NCBI RefSeq assembly: GCF_029866045.1
Contig: NZ_JARXAB010000055.1
Coordinates: forward strand, 1-42,758
Reading direction: 5' to 3'
Length of the DNA: 42,758 nt
Source: Ramlibacter sp.
Lineage (GTDB): Bacteria; Pseudomonadota; Gammaproteobacteria; Burkholderiales; Burkholderiaceae_C
Below are positions 9,092 through 17,203 of this stretch, in pieces. Position 1 is the first letter of the stretch. Every line of letters starts with the position of its first letter. A program made the position numbers and the translations under genes. Under the pieces are notes generated by a model, which saw only the letters and a list, made by a program, of their open reading frames with translations, had not been told where the DNA came from and searched no databases.

Positions 9092-10120
9092 TTGCCCTCG
9101 CGCCAATCCCTCCTACTCAGCCGCCACTTCCGGGGCCTTGTCTCTGGCGCTCTGGGCATCTGCGCGGTGATGGTCGTCGGCACGCTGGGTTACCACGCCA
9201 TTGGCAGCCCGCAGGCGAGCTGGATCGACAGCTTCTACATGACCTTCATCACCGTGGCCACGATTGGCTACAGCGAGGTGGTGGACCTCTCCGCCCAACC
9301 CTATGGGCGATTGTTTACGGTGGCGATTTCGGTGGTGGGCATCGCCACCATGAGCTACCTGTTTTCCACCTTCCTGGCGTTGCTGATCGAGTCCGACCTG
9401 AACGCCAACCTGAGGAGACGTCGCATGGATCGGCATATTGCAGCCCTGTCGGGGCACTACATCGTCTGCGGCATCGGCCGCGTGGGCGGCAACGTCGCCG
9501 AGGAGTTGCTGGCCACCCGACGGCCCTTGGTGGTGATCGAGAAGAGCCAGGAGGCGCTGGATGCCTGGCTGGAGCGCCACCCCGGCTGCCTCTACCTGCA
9601 CGCCGACGCTGCAGATGATGAGGCCCTTCGCCGCGCCGGCCTCTCGCGCGCCGCCGGAGTTTTTGCAGTGACTGCCGATGACAGCCACAACCTGATGGTG
9701 GCGCTCTCGGTCAAGTTGCTCGCCCCTCAGGTGCGGGTGGTGGTGCGCCTGCACGACATCCGCAATGCCGACAAGGCCCGGCGTGCCGGTGCCGACGAGG
9801 TGGTCTCGCCCGACTTCACCGGCGGCATGCGGATCGCGTCGGCCATGGTGCGCCCGCATGTCGTCAACTTCATGGACCAGATGCTGCGCACTGAGGAAGG
9901 CACCCGTATCGAGGAGGTGCTGGTGCCGGAGGGCTTGCCCGTGCAGGCCCTGGGCCAGCTCTTGCCCCGGTCCCCGCGCTATATGCTGCTGGCTCTTCAC
10001 GAGCAGGGCCGCTGGCACTTCAACCCGAGTGAAGATCAACCGGTACGCCCTGGCGCCAGCCTGGTGCTCATGACGGGTGCCGAGGGCAGGCTAGAGGTCG
10101 AGCGCTTGTTGCTTGCCTGA
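9092..10120 (+). CDS. Two-TM potassium channel with RCK/TrkA-N regulatory domain
   Basis: About 342 residues, MthK/Kch-like. Two membrane helices (about 14-36 and 74-99) flank a pore loop with the selectivity filter TIGYSE (57-62). A cytoplasmic RCK N-domain follows with the nucleotide-binding motif GIGRVGG (127-133) and the acidic Glu150, then a TrkA-C domain (about 255-342). It is expected to pass K+ across the inner membrane under ligand control. No ATG precedes the first helix and an in-frame stop lies at 9041. The start is therefore TTG 9092, unless translation begins inside the first helix. It stands alone, convergent with 10133-10828. Confidence 0.88.
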   Translation: MPSRQSLLLSRHFRGLVSGALGICAVMVVGTLGYHAIGSPQASWIDSFYMTFITVATIGYSEVVDLSAQPYGRLFTVAISVVGIATMSYLFSTFLALLIESDLNANLRRRRMDRHIAALSGHYIVCGIGRVGGNVAEELLATRRPLVVIEKSQEALDAWLERHPGCLYLHADAADDEALRRAGLSRAAGVFAVTADDSHNLMVALSVKLLAPQVRVVVRLHDIRNADKARRAGADEVVSPDFTGGMRIASAMVRPHVVNFMDQMLRTEEGTRIEEVLVPEGLPVQALGQLLPRSPRYMLLALHEQGRWHFNPSEDQPVRPGASLVLMTGAEGRLEVERLLLA

Positions 10121-10132
10121 GCGCTTGGCGGC

Positions 10133-10828
10133 TTAGGCCCGCACCCAGCCTGCCTGAAGCCAGTGCCAGTACCCGGGCGCCAGCTGCCAGGGCAGCAAGC
10201 GGCTTTCGATCGTGGCGGGCAGCACCGCGCGGGTGAGGTGGTCGCGCCATTGGCCAGTGCCGCCTACTGCATCGAGCAGAAAGTCATCTGGCCAGGCCTG
10301 CCCTGGCCTGAGCGCCAGCGGTACGGGCTCCCTCGCGATGTCCAGCAGCCTTCCGGGACCGGAGACCGCGTCATGCACGCTGCCCCAGTCGCGCCCTGCC
10401 AGACGGCGGCCGACCTCCGATAGCGTGGCCTCGGCGCGGGCCGCGTCCCGGCAGGTGAGGGTGTACTGCCCCAGGACGTTGTCGAACAACACCAGCGCCT
10501 GCGGCCGCAGGGCGAGGAATTCTTCCAGGCGAGACAGCGCCTCTGCATTGTGGAAGCGCACCTCAATGCGGTGGCGGGCGATGACACCCCGGTGATTGAG
10601 CTTGAACAAGGGGCCGGAAGCCGACTCGAAGTCGACCGCGTCGATGCGGCGAAAGCGGGCCAGGAAGGCGTCGTCCATCATCCAGCCGGCGCTGGCGCCG
10701 AAAAGGAGCAGGTCTTCATGGCCCTCAGGCGCCTGCGCCAGCCAGTCGGCGATGGCCGCGCGTGTGCGCGTCCAGCGTGACTGCGAGCGCCAGGCGCGCA
10801 GGTGCCAGTGCAGGTCCAGCCGGGCCAC
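10133..10828 (-). CDS. Hypothetical protein, possibly methyltransferase-like
   Basis: 231 residues from a GTG at 10828. I do not recognise a named family. The segment near residue 42 (LLLFGASAGWMMDDAFLARF) followed by an acidic IDAVDFES resembles the motif I/II arrangement of class I SAM-dependent methyltransferases, and ALVLFDNVLGQY could be motif IV. This is a weak structural guess. The protein is soluble, Trp- and Arg-rich, with no signal peptide. It begins 15 bp after the gene at 10844-11353 and is probably co-transcribed with it. Confidence 0.75.
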   Translation of the reverse strand: MARLDLHWHLRAWRSQSRWTRTRAAIADWLAQAPEGHEDLLLFGASAGWMMDDAFLARFRRIDAVDFESASGPLFKLNHRGVIARHRIEVRFHNAEALSRLEEFLALRPQALVLFDNVLGQYTLTCRDAARAEATLSEVGRRLAGRDWGSVHDAVSGPGRLLDIAREPVPLALRPGQAWPDDFLLDAVGGTGQWRDHLTRAVLPATIESRLLPWQLAPGYWHWLQAGWVRA

Positions 10829-10843
10829 TGCCAGCCGCCGACC

Positions 10844-11353
10844 TTAGAACGGCGGCTTGATGACCCGGGCGCAGGTCCCGCGAATGAGCGGGACGACCTT
10901 GCCGCCCTCAATGGTGAGGGACTGTTCGAACTGGCCGGTGCTGCGGTCGATCGAGAAGGACTCCTGGCTGATGGAGGTGCCAAAGCGCTGGAACATCGCC
11001 GGGCGAGTCACCACGAACTTGTTGCCCTGCAGGCTGAGGCTGCCACCGCGGCCCTCAGAGATGGAAATGCGGCCCTGATACCAGCCGGACTTCTGCTCGA
11101 GGTCGATCTGGGCCAGGGTAATGCGCGGGGGCTCGTTACCCTGAATACCCAGGGTCTTCTGGCCTTCCAGGTCGAGGTGGAGCTCGCAGATCATGTCGAC
11201 GACGCTGCCAGCCCGGGCCACCCCCGCGCCGGACGCGCCTGTGGGAGCGGGCGAGGCCTGTGGGGCTGCCTCGCTCGAGAAAAGAAGACTTATTCCGTAT
11301 ATTCCGGCCATGGCCAGAATGCCGATCACGATGCCGATGAACAAGTTCTTCAT
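10844..11353 (-). CDS. Membrane-anchored hypothetical protein
   Basis: 169 residues from ATG 11353 (MKNLFIGIVIGILAMAG). The first 25 residues form one membrane anchor or uncleaved signal. A short Ala/Pro/Gly-rich linker follows, then a probably periplasmic beta-rich domain (ICELHLDLEGQKTLG to RGTCARVIKPPF) with two cysteines that could form a disulfide. No family is recognised. It is divergent from the carbonic-anhydrase-like gene across 146 bp and is first in a two-gene unit with 10133-10828. A longer reading to 11446 adds an implausible N-terminus. Confidence 0.75.
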   Translation of the reverse strand: MKNLFIGIVIGILAMAGIYGISLLFSSEAAPQASPAPTGASGAGVARAGSVVDMICELHLDLEGQKTLGIQGNEPPRITLAQIDLEQKSGWYQGRISISEGRGGSLSLQGNKFVVTRPAMFQRFGTSISQESFSIDRSTGQFEQSLTIEGGKVVPLIRGTCARVIKPPF

Positions 11354-11499
11354 GTTGCACTCAAGCCGTTCCGGGATGATCCGATCATACTTTGGCAGCG
11401 TTCCGTATCGCCCCGCCGTTGAATCGGGTGGTGACGCAGGACACAATCCTTTGCCGTTGTCATTGGACTCGGCGTCACCTGAGAATTCTTGAGGTCAGT

Positions 11500-12375
11500 A
11501 TGTTCATTCGAATCCTTCTTGGCGGCATCGTCGCCAGCCTGTTTGCGATGGTGATTACCCTGTCCATTGTCAACACTGGCAAGACCAAGGACCTCGACAC
11601 CCGGCTGGTCAAGGCCAGCAAGCAGATCAAGGAGCAGGAAGAAGCCCTGAAAAAGCTCGAGGAAACGCTTCACGCTTTGGCCGACAAGGGTAAGGGTGGC
11701 TCTAACGCTGCTGCGCCCCGCTGGGGCTACGAGGGTGAGACGGGCCCTGCGAACTGGGGTAAGCAGTATCCCACCTGTGCTGAAGGCAAGTCGCAGTCGC
11801 CGTTGAACATTGTCGGGCCCTTCGACAAGTCCACCACCACGCTCAAGGCCGACTACAAGCCGGGGGTCCTCAAGCTAGTCAACAACGGCCACACCATCCA
11901 GGTGAACGTATCCCCGGGTAGCACGCTCAAGGTGGGCAATGAGTCCTATGAACTGGTGTATTTTCACTTTCGCCGCCCCAGCGAGGAGCAGATCGACGGC
12001 AAGCCCATGGCCATGGAGACGCACATGGTGCACAAGAGCGCCGACGGCAAGCTGGCGGTCCTCTCGGTGCTGATGCGCGAGTCTGCCGTCCAGAACCGCA
12101 CTCTGTGGTCGATCTGGAAGAACATGCCTGCGAAAGAGGGCCCAGAGGTTGAAGTGGCCTCGGTGTCCATCAACCCGGCAACCCTGCTGCCCGAGTCGCT
12201 GGCGCACTACGCCTACGAGGGCTCGCTCACCACACCGCCCTGCACCGAAGGCGTGAAGTTCTTCGTTCTGAAGTCGCCGATCGGCATCCAGCGCGAGATG
12301 ATCGATAGCTTCCCGTTCAAGATGAACGCTCGCCCGGTGCAGCCGCTCAACGGCCGCAAGATCCAGGCCTCTTGA
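11500..12375 (+). CDS. Anchored alpha-carbonic-anhydrase homologue with altered zinc site
   Basis: 291 residues from ATG 11500, with GAGG upstream. Residues 3-23 are a membrane anchor and about 30-62 a predicted coiled coil (Lys/Glu-rich heptads). Residues about 73-290 form an alpha-carbonic anhydrase domain with WGYEG, KSQSPLNI, NNGHTIQV and SLTTPPCTEG. Two Cys (93, 248) match the usual disulfide of bacterial members. The canonical zinc triad is FHFH...H. Here it reads FHFR (His156, Arg158) with His175 in METHMVH, so the second zinc ligand is Arg. Normal CO2 hydration is therefore doubtful. It may be a carbonic-anhydrase-related binding protein of the periplasm. The upstream frame to 11392 is rejected as a start. 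Confidence 0.9.
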   Translation: MFIRILLGGIVASLFAMVITLSIVNTGKTKDLDTRLVKASKQIKEQEEALKKLEETLHALADKGKGGSNAAAPRWGYEGETGPANWGKQYPTCAEGKSQSPLNIVGPFDKSTTTLKADYKPGVLKLVNNGHTIQVNVSPGSTLKVGNESYELVYFHFRRPSEEQIDGKPMAMETHMVHKSADGKLAVLSVLMRESAVQNRTLWSIWKNMPAKEGPEVEVASVSINPATLLPESLAHYAYEGSLTTPPCTEGVKFFVLKSPIGIQREMIDSFPFKMNARPVQPLNGRKIQAS

Positions 12376-12403
12376 GCCGCGCGGGTCACCCCAGCCCGGG
12401 GTG

Positions 12404-12961
12404 TCAGAACGGCCAGAAAGGCGCCCACCAGGGCGCCTTTTCTTCTTCTGGCGGCAGGGGCGCAAGCTTGCCGCAATGCAGGGCCAGGCCCTTCGCAAAA
12501 ATGCTGTTGGTCGGCGCTTTCCGCCAGAGGCCGTCGTCGTCGAGTTCGAACAGCTTGGCGCCGGTGAGCATCGGCCCCGCGTAGCTGATCATCTTGGTGA
12601 GGCGGTGCATCCGGTGCTTGCAGTCGTACTCATTGCGGTAACGGCGTGACTGCACCCCGTCGGGGTCCGGTGCCTTCATGTCCTGGATCTCCCAGACCTT
12701 GAGCACGTAGTCGTCGCGCAGCCGCGAGCTGCGGTCCCAATAAAGCGTCATCGCCGGGGTTTCGCCCAGCGCCACCCAGGGCGAATCACCGGGGCCGATA
12801 GCCACCTCCAACTCGGGCAGCAGCTGCGCCCGTTGCGCCCGTGGTTCGAAGAAGCTGAAGGAGAGGTAGCCGGCGGCGGTGGCGACGACCGCCAGGGCCA
12901 GCAGTTTCTTGATGCGGGGTGTAAAGGCGCTTTCTGGCGGAATGCGGGGTCCTGTGGCCAT
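12404..12961 (-). CDS. Surface-adhesin-E-like exported protein
   Basis: 185 residues from ATG 12961 (MATGPRIPPESAF). One membrane segment (about 17-37) is followed by an extracytoplasmic domain whose layout resembles the surface-adhesin E domain: WVALGETPAMTLYWDRSS, then VWEIQDMKAPDP, EYDCKHRMHRL and a C-terminal Cys in ALHCGKL. The two Cys probably form a disulfide. Members of this family are mostly uncharacterised in Burkholderiales. The end is Trp/Pro-rich and shares bases with a terminator. It lies 11 bp behind the FemAB-like gene, suggesting one transcript. Confidence 0.75.
   Translation of the reverse strand: MATGPRIPPESAFTPRIKKLLALAVVATAAGYLSFSFFEPRAQRAQLLPELEVAIGPGDSPWVALGETPAMTLYWDRSSRLRDDYVLKVWEIQDMKAPDPDGVQSRRYRNEYDCKHRMHRLTKMISYAGPMLTGAKLFELDDDGLWRKAPTNSIFAKGLALHCGKLAPLPPEEEKAPWWAPFWPF
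12417..12440 (+). terminator. Intrinsic terminator of the carbonic-anhydrase-like gene, inside the end of the convergent gene
   Basis: The arms 12417-12426 and 12431-12440 pair perfectly over 10 bp (loop acca), and T's and TTC repeats follow on the plus strand. The same bases encode the last residues (APWWAPFWPF) of the minus-strand gene ending at 12404. Confidence 0.75.
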
Positions 12962-12972
12962 GTTTGCGTGTT

Positions 12973-13932
12973 TCAGTGGTAGCTGCCGGCCAGGGTCAGT
13001 ACTTGGCCACCGGTTCCGAGCTTGAATCGGGTGATGCCTGGCAGGGCGTGGGTGTTGACCCCGCCCAGGTCCAGGCGCTTGACGCCAATGTGGCGCAGGT
13101 ACTCTATGCCGCGCCACATCAGCAAGTTATGGGCGTTCGCCTTGCGCCCCGCCTCATTAGACCAGCCAATGTGGTACGTGGCCGTGTCGCCGTGAATCAA
13201 GAACAAAAGGGCCGCCTGGGTCTCCTTGCGTGATTGGGCGTAGCTCACTGCAAAGCCCTGCTCACGCGAGGGCGCCGCATCGATATAGGCCCGTACGAAG
13301 TCGGTAGGGAGGCCCTGGAAGCGCCGCTGGGTGCGCTGCTCGGTTTCGCGTTCGAGCAAGCGCTTGGCCTCCGGCAGGTTGGGTTCGACCCTGGCGGTGA
13401 ATGACGGATCGGCCTCGGTCTTGGCCAGGCGGTTGCGCCACTTGCCGTCCAGCCCGGCACGAAGTGCCTCCAGGGGCTGTGTGAGGTCCAGCATGACGGT
13501 GGAATAGCCGGTCATTACCCGCCAAAGGCCGCGGGTCTCGGCCTCCACCTCGGGGGAGGCCGGCGCGTCGGGCGAGAACAGCGCCACCCGCAGACGGGGG
13601 ACGGGCAGCGATTTGCGGAGCATCGTCAGGGCCTGCGCGCGCGCCTCTGGGGCCAGGTCCGGGTGCCAGACAGGCCCTCGGGTGCAGGAGGCCAGTGAGA
13701 TGTAGCCGGCAATTCTGCGAACCATGAATTGGGCCAGGCCCATGATCACGCCGCCAGGTTCGCCGCCTGGCCCCGGGCCATCCCTGGGGACGCGGATCGC
13801 AGCGCGATGTATACGAACGTTTAATGTTTGAAGCGCCTGGCCATAGGCCCAAGCCTGCTGGAGCGAGCTCCCGTGCTGGCGGTGGAAGCCCTCCCAATTG
13901 GCGCGATCCAGCGAGTCCCAGTCGACGTTCAT
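12973..13932 (-). CDS. FemAB/GNAT-type aminoacyl- or acetyltransferase
   Basis: 319 residues from ATG 13932 (MNVDWDSLDRANWEGF). The Trp near the start, LQQAWAYGQALQ, the central ALRAGLDGKWRNRLAKTE and the C-terminal half (ALLFLIHGDTATYHIGW, MWRGIEYLRHIGVKRLDLGG) are typical of the FemAB/BioF2-like acetyltransferase fold (two GNAT-like lobes). Relatives transfer amino acids to peptidoglycan precursors or take part in exopolysaccharide systems; the substrate here is unknown. The frame could start as early as 14034, but the extra 34 residues look non-coding and would collide with the small ORF at 14034. Cytosolic, with no signal peptide. Confidence 0.82.
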   Translation of the reverse strand: MNVDWDSLDRANWEGFHRQHGSSLQQAWAYGQALQTLNVRIHRAAIRVPRDGPGPGGEPGGVIMGLAQFMVRRIAGYISLASCTRGPVWHPDLAPEARAQALTMLRKSLPVPRLRVALFSPDAPASPEVEAETRGLWRVMTGYSTVMLDLTQPLEALRAGLDGKWRNRLAKTEADPSFTARVEPNLPEAKRLLERETEQRTQRRFQGLPTDFVRAYIDAAPSREQGFAVSYAQSRKETQAALLFLIHGDTATYHIGWSNEAGRKANAHNLLMWRGIEYLRHIGVKRLDLGGVNTHALPGITRFKLGTGGQVLTLAGSYH

Positions 13933-14033
13933 CAGCCCATAATAGCCAAAGGTCAACATGAGAAGGGTCGGTATGTCGGGTGCAGGGTCAAGTTCCGGCA
14001 CGCGGCGCCGATTCATCCCCGGGAGGCAGGTCA

Positions 14034-14234
14034 TTGGCTACCCCCAATAACGGTACAGGCGGCGCGCGGCGCCTCGCGTCCCAGGACATTCCCGGGGCGC
14101 GTCTGACCGCCTCCGGTGTTTTGCTGGTGCTTTTTTACCTGGGCTTGCCGGTGGCGATCCTGGGCAATCTGCTGGATTTTTTGTTCCAGTGGTGGTTTGG
14201 CTGGTGTATCGGTCTCTGGTGCATCGTGAATTGA
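14034..14234 (+). CDS. Small membrane protein upstream of motA
   Basis: 66 residues from TTG 14034, preceded at 8 bp by GGGAGG. The first 24 residues are polar, and the rest is strongly hydrophobic (LTASGVLLVLFYLGLPVAIL, then LDFLFQWWFGWCIGLWCIV), giving one or two membrane helices. The gap to motA is 9 bp, so it is probably co-transcribed. The protein-like composition and Shine-Dalgarno support it as real, but no family is recognised and the start codon is unusual. Confidence 0.55.
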   Translation: MATPNNGTGGARRLASQDIPGARLTASGVLLVLFYLGLPVAILGNLLDFLFQWWFGWCIGLWCIVN

Positions 14235-14243
14235 AGGTGACTC

Positions 14244-15107
14244 ATGTTCTTCTTCGTTGGTTTTGTGGTGATTTTCGGCGCGGTGTTCGGTGGCTACATC
14301 GCCGCCGGCGGCAAGATGGCGCCCATCATCAAGGCGGCCCCCTTCGAGATCGTCATCATCGGCGGCGCCGCGATCGGCGCTGCGCTGGTGGGCAACAGCT
14401 TCGCGATCTTCAAGGCCGCCATGGGCGGCATCGCCAAGTGCATTTCCGGCGCTAAGTGGAAGCAGGCTGACTACTTGGCGGTGATGGTGTTGGTGGGCAA
14501 GCTTTTGGGCGTGATGAAGAAGGAAGGCGTGGTGGCCCTGGAAGCCCACGTCGAGAACCCCGACTCCAGCCCCATCTTCGGCGAGTTCCCCAAGCTGGCG
14601 CATGACCACTTCATCGTGCAGATGATCTGCGACCCGTTGCGTCTGGCCGTCATCTCCCAGGGCAACCTGGAGGCCGATACCGTCGAAGACATCATGAAGA
14701 CGGCGATCAAGGCGCACCACCACGACGCGTTGCGCGCGTCGGCGGCCCTGTCCTCCATTTCGGGCTCCCTGCCTGCGCTGGGCATCGTGGCCTGCGTGCT
14801 GGGCGTGATCAAGACCATGGGCGCCATCGACCAGCCCCCGCCCGTGCTGGGCGCGCTGATTGGCGCTGCGCTGGTGGGCACCATGCTGGGCGTGTTCATG
14901 TCCTACGCCATGTTCGAGCCCTTTGCTGGCCGCCTGGCCCAGGTCATTGACGAAGACGGCCAGATCTATAACGTGATCCAGCAGATGATCGTCTCCAACC
15001 TGCGCGGCCACCCGCAGCCGGTGATGATTGAGACCGCGCGCGCCTGCATCAGCCACCACAACCAGCCGAGCTTCTCGGAAGTGTTTGACGCCTTGCGAGG
15101 GTCGTGA
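14244..15107 (+). CDS. motA: Flagellar motor stator protein MotA
   Basis: 287 residues with four membrane segments (about 3-22, 32-51, 170-190, 205-225). The opening MFFFVGFVVIFGAVFGGYIA and the cytoplasmic loop with VMKKEGVVALEAHVENP (charged residues that face FliG) are family hallmarks, as are SISGSLPALGIVACVLGVI and the terminal NQPSFSEVFDALR. It forms the H+-driven stator with MotB. The start ATG has GAAGGTG upstream. motB overlaps its stop (TGATG). No other flagellar gene is in the window. Confidence 0.97.
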   Translation: MFFFVGFVVIFGAVFGGYIAAGGKMAPIIKAAPFEIVIIGGAAIGAALVGNSFAIFKAAMGGIAKCISGAKWKQADYLAVMVLVGKLLGVMKKEGVVALEAHVENPDSSPIFGEFPKLAHDHFIVQMICDPLRLAVISQGNLEADTVEDIMKTAIKAHHHDALRASAALSSISGSLPALGIVACVLGVIKTMGAIDQPPPVLGALIGAALVGTMLGVFMSYAMFEPFAGRLAQVIDEDGQIYNVIQQMIVSNLRGHPQPVMIETARACISHHNQPSFSEVFDALRGS

Positions 15108-16132
15108 TGGCCGAAGCTGCAGTCGCTGAGGAAGAAAAGCCCGTCGCCCAGGCCGCGCCTGCGGCTGCCGAGGCTCAGCCGCCTGCGGCCCCCGAGGCCG
15201 CGCCCGCGGCCGATGCCGGTGGCGAGCCGGTGCGGCCGATCATCAAGAAGATCATTGTTGAAGACGGCCACGGCGGTGCCCACGGCGGCGCCTGGAAGAT
15301 CGCGCTGGCCGACATGATGACGGCCTTGATGGCCTTCTTCCTGCTGATGTGGCTGCTTGGCGCGACCCAGGAGGACCAGCGCAAGTCGGTGGCCGACTAC
15401 TTCCGCCCCTCTTCCCACAGCCAGATCAAGTTCGGTGAGCTCGCTGGCTCCGACGGCCTTCTCGGCGGACGCTCCATCATCGACCCCGACGGCTTCCCCT
15501 TCACCGCCAAGCAAAGCTCGGTGATGGAGCGCCTCACGCCTCAGGCCAAGGGCGGCGCCAACACCGACAACGGCTCCTCGCAGCAGGAGAACAACAAGGA
15601 GGGTCCGCAGGAGGAGTCCTCCAATCCGGATGGAGGTAAGGGCTCACAAAAGCAGCAGCAGGACAACGAGAACTTCGACAAGCTCGAGAAGGAGCTCAAG
15701 CAGAAGATCTCCGACAACAAGCAGCTCTCGCAGATGCAAGACCAGATGTCCATCACCCGCGACAAGGACGGCCTTCGCATCGAGGTGATCGACAAGGCAA
15801 AGTTCTCCATGTTCCGGTCTGGCACCGCCGAACTCGATGACAAGGCCATTGCGCTGCTCAATGAGGTGGCCAAGTCGGTCAAGGGCGTGCCCAACAAGGT
15901 CGCCGTCCGCGGCCACACCGACAGCCTCGGATTCGCTCCCGACAGCGGGCGCAACAACTGGTCGCTGTCCACCGAGCGCGCCGATGCGACACGCAAGGTG
16001 CTACAGGGCGGCGGCGTTCCCTACGATCGCTTCCAGCGCATCGAAGGCGTTGCCGACACCGCGCCCTTCATCCAGGGCAATCCGGCCGATCCGCGCAACC
16101 GGCGCGTGAGCATCACCATCTTGAACCAGTAA
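15107..16132 (+). CDS. motB: Flagellar motor stator protein MotB
   Basis: 341 residues from ATG 15107, overlapping the motA stop by one base. An Ala/Pro/Glu-rich cytoplasmic N-terminus (about 1-60) leads into the single membrane helix with the proton-carrying Asp69 in ADMMTALMAFFLLMWLL. The plug and linker follow, including a Gln/Asn/Asp/Ser-rich stretch at about 145-190. The C-terminal OmpA-like peptidoglycan-binding domain (about 215-340) has VRGHTDSLG and NRRVSI. It anchors the stator to the cell wall. A nested hairpin follows at 16133-16159. Confidence 0.97.
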   Translation: MAEAAVAEEEKPVAQAAPAAAEAQPPAAPEAAPAADAGGEPVRPIIKKIIVEDGHGGAHGGAWKIALADMMTALMAFFLLMWLLGATQEDQRKSVADYFRPSSHSQIKFGELAGSDGLLGGRSIIDPDGFPFTAKQSSVMERLTPQAKGGANTDNGSSQQENNKEGPQEESSNPDGGKGSQKQQQDNENFDKLEKELKQKISDNKQLSQMQDQMSITRDKDGLRIEVIDKAKFSMFRSGTAELDDKAIALLNEVAKSVKGVPNKVAVRGHTDSLGFAPDSGRNNWSLSTERADATRKVLQGGGVPYDRFQRIEGVADTAPFIQGNPADPRNRRVSITILNQ

Positions 16133-16159
16133 GCGGTTCGCCCCGAGGGCGGTGACCGC
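16133..16159 (+). terminator. Nested hairpin after motB
   Basis: The outer arms GCGGT/ACCGC (16133-16137, 16155-16159) enclose CGCCC/GGGCG (16139-16143, 16147-16151). It starts directly after the motB stop. There is no T-tract, so its terminator activity is only likely. Confidence 0.5.
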
Positions 16160-16170
16160 ACGGGATTCCT

Positions 16171-16180
16171 TGGTATACCA
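16171..16180. promoter_or_regulatory. TGGTATACCA palindrome, candidate GntR(FCD)-type operator
   Basis: A perfect 10-bp palindrome tggtatacca lies 52 bp before the Bug receptor start at 16232. It fits the TnGTnnnACnA-like sites bound by FadR/VanR-type GntR regulators (family knowledge). No regulator gene is adjacent. Confidence 0.45.
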
Positions 16181-16231
16181 TTGCGTACATCGCTGGCCGC
16201 AGGGGCTGGCGCTTGCCAAGGAGTCGTCTCC

Positions 16232-17197
16232 ATGAAGCTGGTTTCTCTTCTGCTTTCCGCTTGGGTGCTGCTGTTTCAGCCGGTCATGGCTCAGGAGTGG
16301 CCTACCCGCCCCCTGAGGCTCATCGTCCCCTTCTCCCCCGGCGGCGGTAACGACACCGTGGCCCGAGCGGTGGCCAACCAGTTGACCAGCTCGCTGGGCC
16401 AGCCGGTGGTGGTGGAAAACCGGGCTGGCGCCGGCGGCGTGATTGGCGCCGACATGGCGGCCAAGGCAGCGCCCGACGGCTACACCATGTTTCTCGGCGG
16501 CGTGGGCAGCCTGGCGGTCAACCCGCATATCGTTCCCAAAATCAGTTACGACGCGCTGAAGGACTTTATTCCCGTGGTGCTGCTGGCGTCCGCCCCCTCG
16601 GTGGTGGCGGTGAGCCCCAAAGTACCGTTCAAGACGGTGCAGGAGATGACGGCCTACGCCAAGGCCAATCCGGGGCGCATCAACTTCGCCTCCAACGGCA
16701 ACGGCAGTTCGGCCCATATCGCCACGGCCTTGTACGAAACCATGGCGGGTGTGGACATGACCCACGTGCCCTATAAGGGTCTCGCGCCGGCGATGACGGA
16801 CCTGATGTCCGGCCAGGTCGACATCATGTTCTCCAGCGTGGTGGCCATCACCCCGCAGATCAAGTCTGGCAAGCTGCGTGCGCTGGCCGTCACCAGCGCG
16901 AAGCGCTCGGCGCTGCTGCCGGACCTGCCGACCCTGGCGGAGTTGGGTCTCACTGGCTACGAAGCTGGCTCTTGGTACGGCCTGCTGGTGCCAGCAGGTA
17001 CGCCGGAGGCAATTGTCCGCCGTCTCAATGCGGAGTCTGTCAAGGCGCTGCGCGGCAGCAGTGTGCGTGACTCTCTCTCCAGCGAGGGCGCCGAAGTGGT
17101 GGGGAGCACGCCAGAAGAGTTTGCCCGTCACATCCGCGCCGAGCACGCCCGCATTGGCAAGATGATCAAGGACGGCCGGCTGAAGATGGAGCCCTGA
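16232..17197 (+). CDS. Bug/TctC-family tripartite tricarboxylate transporter receptor 1
   Basis: 321 residues from ATG 16232, with AAGGAG upstream. A signal peptide (about 1-21, ending near MAQ) exports it to the periplasm. The mature part has the family signature WPTRPLRLIVPFSPGGGNDT, the PDGYT loop, HVPYKG and the C-terminal GTPEAIVRRLN. Such receptors bind carboxylates or amino-acid derivatives and usually work with TctAB or act as orphan sensors. No tctAB gene is present. It converges on the serine hydrolase with a 6-bp gap. A start at 16181 would displace the signal peptide. Confidence 0.93.
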   Translation: MKLVSLLLSAWVLLFQPVMAQEWPTRPLRLIVPFSPGGGNDTVARAVANQLTSSLGQPVVVENRAGAGGVIGADMAAKAAPDGYTMFLGGVGSLAVNPHIVPKISYDALKDFIPVVLLASAPSVVAVSPKVPFKTVQEMTAYAKANPGRINFASNGNGSSAHIATALYETMAGVDMTHVPYKGLAPAMTDLMSGQVDIMFSSVVAITPQIKSGKLRALAVTSAKRSALLPDLPTLAELGLTGYEAGSWYGLLVPAGTPEAIVRRLNAESVKALRGSSVRDSLSSEGAEVVGSTPEEFARHIRAEHARIGKMIKDGRLKMEP

Positions 17198-17203
17198 GCG
17201 CAC

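Noticed and set aside
13933-14034. Longer N-terminus for the FemAB-like gene
   Set aside because: The extra residues do not look like the family, and the region must hold its promoter and the start of the small motA-upstream ORF.
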